Assembly (NCBI GenBank): GCA_964458335.1
Contig: CAYWIJ010000005.1
Span: 1-64,000 of the forward strand
Direction of reading: 5' to 3'
DNA: 64,000 nt
DNA from: Aalborg-AAW-1 sp964458335
GTDB taxonomy: Bacteria; Patescibacteriota; Gracilibacteria; Absconditabacterales; Absconditicoccaceae
Shown here: positions 56,392 to 64,000 of the stretch, in pieces
Numbering within the stretch: position 1 is the stretch's first letter
Layout: each line of letters begins with the position of its first letter
Notes under the pieces: generated by a model
What the model was told of the DNA's origin: nothing
The model's input: the letters and a program-made list of their open reading frames with translations, nothing else
Database searches by the model: none
Made by a program: the position numbers and the translations under genes

Positions 56392-57552
56392 ATGATATCC
56401 TTGGAAAAAATAACAAATGATATACATATTCTCCCTTATTCTTACTGTTCTCAACAACAAATGATTATTAATCGTAATCTCAAGAAGAATTTTTTGCGTA
56501 ATGTTACAACAGAAACAATTCAACGCCTTAAGAGATTGAAAGATAAAAATACACAAGTATTGTGAGATATGTTAGAATCAGAAAAACCAAAAAATGAACA
56601 AGAACACCTTAATCTTCAAAATTTCCGTACTGATATTCTTCGTGAATTAGAAAGACAGGAAAAAAATAAATCATATTTTGCTGAATGATTTGCAGGAAAA
56701 ATATATGTAATTGAATTACCATTAGAAAATAATATAAAAAAATTAACAGTAATAAAGAAATCAAAAAGATCTTGAGAATATGTAGATAATACGGCTATTC
56801 TTCATGAATATAATTATCATAGTCAGGCTTCTAACTTTTTTACAAAATCCCCTATTTATGGAATAGATACACCTCAAGTTTATTGAACTATCAACGGTTC
56901 AGAATGAGAAATTCTTTTAGTAATGGAGTATATAGAATGATTAACCATATTTTCTTACAAGAATATATCTACTTTATTATATATAATATCGTTTTTACAA
57001 AAGAATACTCTACCGTCATATGATGATTTGATTAAGAAAATAGAGACAACATTATCTCAGAATCCTCATGATACTGTTATTAAAGAGTTAATGATTGAAG
57101 TGTGTGATGAATTTTCTAAGGATGATACTCCACTTATAAAAGATTTTTTTGAAAAATATATTTCTGATATATGAGTTCCCTATACGATTGCGAAAGATAG
57201 AATACAATGAACATTTTTTGAAAAATATTTAGTAAATATTTTTGATAAATTGTCAAAAGACGTATCAATCTGATCTTTAGATGAAGATACAAAAATGGCT
57301 ATAAAAGATAGATTACAAAATAGTATCTTATGATTAAATAAAGTGTTATACCATAATGATACTAATACGAGAAATGTGATATTGTGAGAAAATGGGAAAA
57401 TATATTTAATTGATTATGATAAAGCTGATACGAGACCATCATTACTGTTAACTAAGAAATACAAAGAATCTCTCAGAACGAACTATGAAAAACATAATGG
57501 CAAAGAAAATATCTACGATTTAGAGATTCTCAATCATTTTACTACTTTATAA
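56392..57552 (+). CDS. Protein-kinase-like/phosphotransferase-fold protein
   Basis: A soluble 386-aa protein, hidden in the standard code by about a dozen TGA glycines. After a helical N-terminus of about 90 residues comes an ATP-lobe-like region (FAEGFAGKIYVIELP..., TVIKKSK), with a possible catalytic Lys. The hinge-like LLVMEYIEGLTI follows near residue 180. The catalytic loop VLYHNDTNTRNVIL (HxDxxxxN, near residue 325) and the metal loop YLIDYDKAD (near 345) match the APH/RIO/protein-kinase fold. The large helical insert between hinge and catalytic loop is unusual. The substrate is unknown; a small-molecule or lipid kinase is as likely as a protein kinase. It has its own strong promoter. 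Confidence 0.7.
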
Positions 57553-57701
57553 ACTTACTAATCTTATTAGTTACTGAATTTATTATAATAAGTAATAAAT
57601 ATTTTCTAAGACAAAAAGAGTAGCCTTATTATAGTATATCTTTATATATAGTAAAGATAATATTTATCAATAACCTGATTATCTATTACACAAATTCTTA
57701 T

Positions 57702-59219
57702 CTACCACTTAAAAAATTTATTTTTGATACTCTTATCTAAGATTTTACCTACTCCGATACCTTGTCCGTTGTGAGTAAGAATATAGTAATTATTGCAGTA
57801 TTTGAGATTTGTGTTGTCTGATGGAGTGATGAGTGACTCGTCGATATCAAGCGGTTCTCCAAGACAGTATTTTTGGAGTTGTTCAGTAGTAAGGGGAATA
57901 GTGTGTAGAGTAGCAGAGTCTCATAGAGTCAGAGCAAATTCGTGTTCGAGAGATCGTGTCGCTCCCGTAGATTTTAAGATAGGGATTCCGCATTCATAGA
58001 GTCGGACTTCCATAGTCAGGACTTCACGTACACTAGCGTCAGCAAGATATATTTTGTGTTTCCCTTGTATTAGAGCGTATTTTTCGAGATCGAATTTGAT
58101 TCCATACGTATCAGTTATGAGTTTAATCATCTGTTGTTCAAGCTTTTTGTTATATGAAAATGGTGGTTGGGTCGCTTTTTTGTGACTTAATTTCGCTTGT
58201 TGGAGGGTTACTTTTTTATTGTTCGTGATATGTTCTTGGGCAGGTTTGATGGTAGATTGAATTTTTCTCATTGCACAGACAAAAAATCATCCCGTATGAT
58301 GGATATGAGGTCGGCAGCGAAGCATTTTCTCTTCGTGACCTGTGGCTTGTTTTGGGTCGTAGACGATGCCTGGAGCCTTTTTTTCTACATCGATAGGGAG
58401 AATTTCAAGCGCGTCACCGTATTTATTGAGGAGTTTTTTGATCTGTAACTCGTTTTCAAAAGGATTCAATGTACAAGTTGAGTAGATGATGAGTCATCCT
58501 GGTTTGCAGGCTTTGACTGCACTGGTGACGATATGTTCTTGCAGTCCTACAATTTTGTTGATAGATTCTTCTTTTCGCCATTTATAAGCTGCATCAGATT
58601 TGAAACCTGTTCCTTCTCCACTACAAGGAGCATCTACGAGTATGGCATCGAAATATTCTGGATATAAGTTTCCGATCTGACTTCCATCGAGTTTAGTAGC
58701 AAGTGTGTTGTATAATCCACATCTTTGGATATTCGTTGCTCGTGTCCCGAGTCTCTTGGTTTCTACATCATTTCCTCGTACAAAGCCAGGTATGTTATTT
58801 GCTAAAAGAAAATCAGCAAGCTGAGCAGTTTTACCTCCTGGTGCAGCACAGACGTCTAAGATTTTAAGGGGTTCTTGATTCTTAGTTGCTAGTTCTTGGA
58901 GGTAAGTTTTTAAAATATTTGCAGGCAAGGCAGCAGCTACTTCTTGGATATAAAATTGACCGGTGAGATGTTGTCGTGTCTTTCCGAGCGCTAATGTGGT
59001 ATCTTCTCTGTCTATATACACTGTGTCAGGAAACTCTTTTCCAAAAGGCGATGGAGTGAGGATAAATTCGGAATTATTCTGTTCAAAATCTGGATCATTA
59101 TGTCTATTGATACTGATTGATTTCTTCAGAGGTTCCTGAAACGTAGCAAAAAAAGAGTCTTGTTCTGACTGAGTGAGGAGTAAGGTGGCTATCATGTCAC
59201 GAAAATCTTGGCTGATCAT
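57702..59219 (-). CDS. rRNA (cytosine-5) methyltransferase, NOL1/NOP2/Sun (RsmF-like) family
   Basis: Methylates C5 of a cytosine in rRNA or tRNA using SAM. 505 aa. SAM motif I is LDVCAAPGGKT (about residues 117-127), motif IV is VDAPCSGEG with the Cys that releases product, and motif VI is STCTLNPFENE with the catalytic Cys. KPGG before STCTL holds a TGA glycine at 58494. The C-terminal 200 residues form an RsmF-like extension with YGIKFDLEKYALIQGKHKIYL and a PUA-type end (THNGQGIGVGKIL). The start ATG at 59219 gives a normal N-terminus. The exact target (for example 16S C1407) is not certain. Confidence 0.9.
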
Positions 59220-59235
59220 AGATAGTAGAAGGTTT

Positions 59236-59275
59236 TAAAGTTCCTAGTTGTTAGTTATTAGAGATATTTGCTTCA
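59236..59275. repeat. Degenerate 7-bp-periodic intergenic repeat
   Basis: Just upstream of the m5C-methyltransferase start: agttcct-agttgtt-agttatt-agagata. Near-identical to the tract at 28897. Confidence 0.5.
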
Positions 59276-59430
59276 AGCAAGCGATAAGTTTCAAATTTTT
59301 TGATTGCGAATTATGGATTGCTTCTTCATTACGGCAACCTTTGGAATAAGTGGCTCATCTAGTAGTATGTTCTATTGTATACTTCTTTTACTTTTGTTAC
59401 TTGTTATACTCTTTTTACTTCCTAAGATTC

Positions 59431-59501
59431 CAGATCACGATGGAATCGGACCATCACTTCTGGCTTCGGAGACCAGCGTCCTACCATTGGACCAGTGACC
59501 T
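59431..59501 (-). tRNA. tRNA-Arg (anticodon CCG)
   Basis: A 71-nt cloverleaf on the minus strand. Acceptor AGGTCAC/GTGATCT (7 bp, one G-U), D-stem GTCC/GGAC with loop AATGGTA, anticodon stem CTGGT/GCCAG (closing T-G), loop CTCCGAA with U33 and A37, anticodon CCG reading CGG. Variable loop AAGT, T-stem GATGG/CCATC with loop TCCGATT. Discriminator G; CCA is not encoded. The T-loop has C at the position of the usual U55. Confidence 0.85.
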
Positions 59502-59567
59502 ATGAAGAATAGTATACTGAAAATATAAGGATGTTGCACGACAAAATAAAGATAATATTATGTAATT

Positions 59568-60443
59568 CTATTGTGTTATTTGGGCTTGTTTTTGTAGTCC
59601 TTCTAAAAACGCAATGATTTTGTATCTATAGTCAGATGCTTTAGAGCGTTTACAAAGAAATCATAAAGTAATAATACTCTTTCCTTCCAGATTGAGAGAG
59701 TAATCTATTTTATATTTATGTCATTTATATGATTTATAGTGATTTGATGTTTTTGCTGTATTGATAGGGAGCGTACTGTCCAAAAATATTTTGAGTTCAC
59801 TCACAAATTCCTCAAATCAGAGATGATAAGTATCATAGCTATATGGTAGATCCATGATAGTTTTCTGGATGGTAGCAAGATCAAGATCAACTAATATAAT
59901 TTTATCTTGCCATACTTGATTATTAGGAATATTAATAAGTTCACCAGTATGTTCACCACTTTCATTTCTTCCCAAAATTTTGAGATACAGTGGTGTAATA
60001 GAGATGATTTCACCAGTTTTATCACCAATTCTTACACATTGACCTGGAGAATAGAAAGAGATTAGATAAAGATATAGTCCTAAAGAAAGAAATATACTTC
60101 AAAAGGTAATCACAAATGCTCATAAAGCAATTGCTAATCCTGCAAAAATATTGGAATTGTGATAGAGTATAAAACTTAATATAACCACTGCCCACATAAT
60201 ACCACGGAGAGTATAGATATATTGTTTCTTCTTATAATATTTTACATATCGTTCATCATCGTCATTCTTTCCTTCTTCTTGTTTACGAAGGAATTCTTTC
60301 TTTGCTTGGTTTCTTTTATGAAGTAAAAAAACATCAACAGTAAGTATCATCATAATAATAATGACAGCTTCCCATGAGTTTAATCCTAATTTTGTAAGAA
60401 TATCTACTATTTTAATTCGAATATCTTGTACTAATTCTGTCAT
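59568..60443 (-). CDS. MscS-family mechanosensitive ion channel
   Basis: A 291-aa protein. Helices at about residues 23-43, 83-98 and 102-130, the last being the pore-lining type (FAGLAIALGAFVITFGSIF, glycine/alanine-rich with TGA glycines). The MscS beta domain follows: PGQCVRIGDKTGEIISI, TPLYLKILGRN and INIPNNQVWQDKI (about residues 150-190) match the family's upper beta domain. A charged loop of about 25 residues (KKEFLRKQEEGKNDDDERY) separates the first helices. MscS channels open under osmotic downshock. The gene is divergent from gltX across 144 bp. Confidence 0.85.
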
Positions 60444-60587
60444 TGATTTCAGTATGATTTTAAAACAATTTTTACTATATGTATTCTTTAGATAAGTTCA
60501 ATATCAAACTCTGATAATTGTTCTACATCTTGCAAAAAGAATCCAAAATCACTATATATAACTACTTATTTATCCTCAATATTACCT

Positions 60588-62228
60588 ATGGCAACAAATT
60601 TTGATTTGGCTGAAATTCTTTTCCCTGAAGTAACAGAAACTATTGATGATCTGAAACATCGTTATCCACTCAGAAATGTGAATACTGTGACGAGAATTGC
60701 ACCCAGTCCGACAGGATTTTTTCATATTGGGAATCTGTTTACGGCGATTGTGAACGAAAGAATTGCTCATCAGTCTGATGGAATATTTTATCGAAGAGTT
60801 GAAGATACTGATCAAGCGCGTAAAGTAGAGGGTGCTGTGGAAGCAGTATTAAAAAATATGAGACATCTCTGACTGGCGATCGACGAAGGACCGATTTGAG
60901 AGAATTTTTCAGACGTTGGGAATTATGGTCCGTATACGCAATCTGAGAGATTACCAATCTATAAAATCTTTGCCAAATATCTTGTCCAAAAGTGACTTGC
61001 CTATCCCTGTTGGATGACTTCAGAACAAATGGATCACATCCGTGAAGAACAGATGAAGACTAAGAAAGTGCCAGGAATCTATGGAAATTATTCTCTTTGG
61101 AGAAATAAGTCGATTGAAGAATATGTCGCTCAATATGAGCAAGATAAAAATTGTACACTCAGATTTCGTAGTCATGGAGATTTGAAAGCAAGAGTAGTCT
61201 TTGAAGATATCAATAGGGGAAAGGTGAGTATGGCAGATAACTATAATGATGGAGTGATTTTAAAAGGAGGATTATCATTACCTACCTATCACTTAGCTCA
61301 TATTGTTGACGACTTTCTTATGAGGACCACATATGTCACGAGAGGAGAAGAATGGCTGACTTCTGTTCCGTTTCATCTTCAACTGTTCAACTCTTTTGAT
61401 ATCACACCGCCTCACTACTGTCACCTTCCCTTGATTTTGAAACTCGATAATGGCAAAAAGAGAAAAATATCTAAAAGATCTGATCCAGAATTTAATATCC
61501 AATATTTGTATGAAGAGGGATATAGTCCAGAAGGGCTGATTATGTTTGTACTTACCCTCATTGATTCTGGATACGAAGAGCGACAAAAAGCGAATCCTGA
61601 TCTTCATTATACTGCATATAGAATTGACCTTCATCGTATGAATTCATCAGGGTCTCTTTGGGATACCGATAAACTAAATCATATCAATAATATCTATCTG
61701 TCCAAGATTTCAAATGACCAGCTCTATAATGAAGTCCTGAATTGGGCAAAGAATTATAGACCTGAGTATGCAAAACTTTTAGAATCAAATCCTGAGTATG
61801 CAAAAGCAGCGTTGAGTATAGAACGCCATACACCATTGGATCCTAAGAGATTTAATACCTATGCTGATACCGAACACCAAGTGAGATTCTTCTTTGATGA
61901 AGAATATACAAAATTATTATCTGACCGTCCGTCGTGGCCTGAGATGTTCACTTCGGAGTTAGTATCATCATTCGTGTCAGAATATCGTAATCTTTTAGAT
62001 TTGACTATGACCAAAGAAGACCGATTTGCACAACTTAAGGAAATTGGTAAGAAATTTGGTTTTGCTGGATCAAATGCAGAGTTCAAGGAAGGAGGATATA
62101 TTTGAAAAATTGGTGATCTAGCTATGTGGCTTCGTATTCAATTGGCTGCCAGTAAGCAAACACCAGATCTGTATAGTATGATGCAAGTGATGGGAAAACA
62201 AAGAGTATTTGATAGGTTTGCTTTATAA
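60588..62228 (+). CDS. gltX: Glutamyl-tRNA synthetase
   Basis: Charges tRNA-Glu (and, if no GlnRS is present, tRNA-Gln). 546 aa, a normal bacterial length with a slightly long N-terminus. Class I signatures: HIGH as FFHIGN near residues 45-50 after APSPTG, and KMSKS as KISKR near residue 300. YRRVEDTDQARKVEG, GPYTQSERLPIY and RFRSHGDLKARVVFEDINRG are typical. HLGLAIDEGP carries TGA at the conserved glycine (60870-60872). The C-terminal anticodon-binding helical domain is complete. It is followed by a GC-rich terminator. Confidence 0.96.
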
Positions 62229-62242
62229 TATTTATCTATAAG

Positions 62243-62272
62243 AAAACCCCGTCTAGCGGGGGGTCTTTTTTT
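62243..62272 (+). terminator. Rho-independent terminator of gltX
   Basis: CCCCG, loop TCTAG, CGGGG, then a T-run; the most GC-rich stem of the window. Convergent with the gene ending at 62271. Confidence 0.85.
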
Positions 62273-63884
62273 AGTTAAAGAATAATGAAGGTATTTGTTT
62301 GTCGATAATCATAAGTGGATAACGATGGCCTACTGGACAATCGATAGATTCTATTGTTTCTATAGTATCTGAACTAAATAATCAATCCTCAATACCAAGT
62401 GCAGTTCCTCCACCTGCACCATCATTGGCTGTATCACTACATTGCCAAGAAAAAAGGTCTCCTAAACTTGCATTCCATACATTTTCTGGATAATAGAAAT
62501 TTGGAGTATCAATGAGACTTCCATAGCTAGGATTTCTATCTCATAGAAGTGCGCTAAGATGTTTATCTCTTTGGCCACTTACGGAAGTAAGTGTGTTTAA
62601 AGAAATAATTTTACCGTGGATATATGTTTTTATAGGTATAGTAGTAATGGTAGTAAGATTGTTAGGATCAGAAGCTCATAAAATAAGACCATTCACGATG
62701 AAATTACCTTCTAAGTAGATACCTTGAGTAATACCGTTCCCATTATTTGCAAGGAAACCATTTTTATCAATATCACGAAGAGAAGACGAATCTATAGTAC
62801 TATCGAAGATAAGATATCCATCTGGGACATAGAGAGAAAGATATTTTGTACTATTAGTTTCATTATAAATACTATGATCTAAGAAGACATTCCCTCATTT
62901 AATAACTATATCTTTATTTTTGAATTCCTCCAAACGATCTCTATCAATTATAAAGGGATTTAAATTGTTTTCATTGTCAATACATATAATTTTAGAGTTA
63001 TTAGTGCTAGGTCTAAGTTGAATTCCTTCTAATGCTGTTGCACTATATGTAGCTGAATCTGGACATCGTTTTTTGACATTCTGATTTACTACACTAATTA
63101 CTTTCGATGAATTTGCTTCATCATTACTGGTAAGGATGGTTTTGGTACCTGCAAGATTTACTGATAATATCTCTCTTTCTTCCGTATTAACTGAATTACC
63201 GATACCAGCCTGTCCTTGGACATATATGTTAGTGAATAATCCAAGCAAATTACTAAGATCTCCAATACCTGTAATATTACCAATACTTGTTACTTTTCCA
63301 ACTCCATACATGGTATCAAAGAATCTACCGTTAATACCATTGGTTACTTTTCGTTGAATTTCTCCTTCATTATAGTTTCCGTTTGAAGTATTGTTAGATT
63401 CATTGATATCAACACCAAAATATACTCTTCCCATATCTCCTTCATTATAGGTATATTGTACATATCCTATAATATCATACAGTTGTGTTCACCTTCCACA
63501 TGCAGTAAAGAGTCCTCAAGATACTTGTATTCATTCAATCTTAGTATTTGCGCTGTTACTAATGGGTAATAACATATTACCTCTCGCAGCATTATAATAA
63601 TATCAATGGAGTTGTTTTGTACATGTTATAGTTTGATTGGGAAATTCAATAGATATACCTTTGGTAAGGATGGTTTGACTAGAAATAATAAGACTACCCA
63701 TAAAATCATTACCTCATCCTTGAAAATTTACAGGGAAAGATAAAGATTTAAGAGATCATGGTAGATAAAATGTTAAATCCACAGCAGAAATCATGTTAGA
63801 GAAAAATCAAACAAGACTTACCAATAAGATAATACAAAATCTACTAGTATACGACGATAAAGTGTGTGTGGTTGTTTTCATCAT
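62271..63884 (-). CDS. Secreted beta-rich surface protein, unknown function
   Basis: A 537-aa precursor beginning MMKTTTHTLSSYTSRFC, with a long signal peptide ending in NMISA. The mature part is Asn/Gly/Thr/Ser-rich and beta-type, with runs such as GVGKVTSIGNITGIGDLSNL (near residue 190) and YLSLYVPDGYLIFDSTIDSS (near 330). It has seven or more cysteines and ends LSPLMIIDKQIPSLFFN-like. It could be a beta-helix/adhesin. No family was recognised. Its signal region holds a TGA glycine (VSLVGFFSN). The second ATG at 63881 is an alternative start. Confidence 0.7.
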
Positions 63885-64000
63885 AATGAAGAAATAGTGG
63901 GATAAATAAATATTATATATAATAATAGTAACTATTTTATATGTTTTGTCAAAAAAATCATTATTTATGATATAAGTAGAGAGTATTTTCTTTAAAAAAT
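63885..64000. other. Upstream region of the 62271-63884 gene
   Basis: 116 bp of AT-rich DNA with no ORF or RNA-like structure; presumably holds the minus-strand promoter. Nothing more can be supported. Confidence 0.4.

Noticed and set aside
59304..59498. Small plus-strand hydrophobic ORF
   Set aside because: It runs through the tRNA-Arg gene antisense and its composition is that of non-coding AT-rich DNA.

Overview
The window is AT-rich DNA from a bacterium that reads UGA as glycine (translation table 25), as in Absconditabacteria (SR1) and Gracilibacteria within Patescibacteria/CPR. Read with the standard code, almost every gene falls into fragments. Read with TGA=Gly, they join into intact proteins, and TGA sits at invariant glycines: the Walker A of TsaE and ABC-F, the ABC signature, the GELGLDG stretch of ComM and the HIGN-side LGL..DEGP of GltX. 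Every gene ends in TAA or TAG. No clear Shine-Dalgarno sequence was seen before the starts I inspected. All gene coordinates here assume TGA=Gly. I cannot decide between SR1 and Gracilibacteria from this sequence.

Layout. 1-3914 (-): a BspA-type leucine-rich-repeat surface protein, cut by the window edge, and a 755-aa orphan. 4063-7685: tsaE, a PriA-like protein lacking its motor lobe, a Na+/H+ antiporter and a SIMPL protein. 7946-21018 (+): one giant open frame of 4,063 codons for a membrane-anchored or secreted multidomain protein (gingipain-like N-terminus suspected, FG-GAP/VCBS repeats, Pro-rich stalk, FN3-like C-terminus), coupled by TAATG to a secreted 293-aa protein. 21134-24135 (+): ABC-F ATPase, DinB-like protein, lipoprotein, DUF4230 protein. 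24188-27048 (-): a TGA-free small gene and a four-gene lipoprotein/membrane-protein operon. 27349-32486 (+): a membrane-anchored protein, peptide deformylase, a full-length RelA/SpoT enzyme and a small membrane protein. 32737-36129 (+): a class A PBP.

36226-37119 (-): two further TGA-free orphan genes. 37481-39847 (+): comM and a glycosyltransferase. 39828-43958 (-): a tightly overlapping glycan cassette (methyltransferase, HAD phosphatase, polytopic membrane protein, GT2, GT4). 44046-50458: a Cys-rich pilin-like protein (-) and three large single-pass membrane-anchored proteins (+), probably an envelope or pilus-related system. 50639-54789 (+): VIT-family transporter, alpha/beta hydrolase, SerB-like phosphatase, DUF4153 membrane protein. 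54841-59219: HflX (-), a kinase-fold protein (+) behind a consensus promoter, and an rRNA m5C methyltransferase (-). 59431-62228: tRNA-Arg(CCG) (-), an MscS channel (-) and gltX (+). 62271-63884 (-): a secreted protein.

The window mixes core housekeeping (translation, stringent response, cell wall, DNA uptake) with a heavy load of surface and envelope proteins, as expected of a host-associated episymbiont. Many gene borders carry good hairpin terminators, and several intergenic gaps contain degenerate 7-bp-periodic repeats that I could not assign to a known element.
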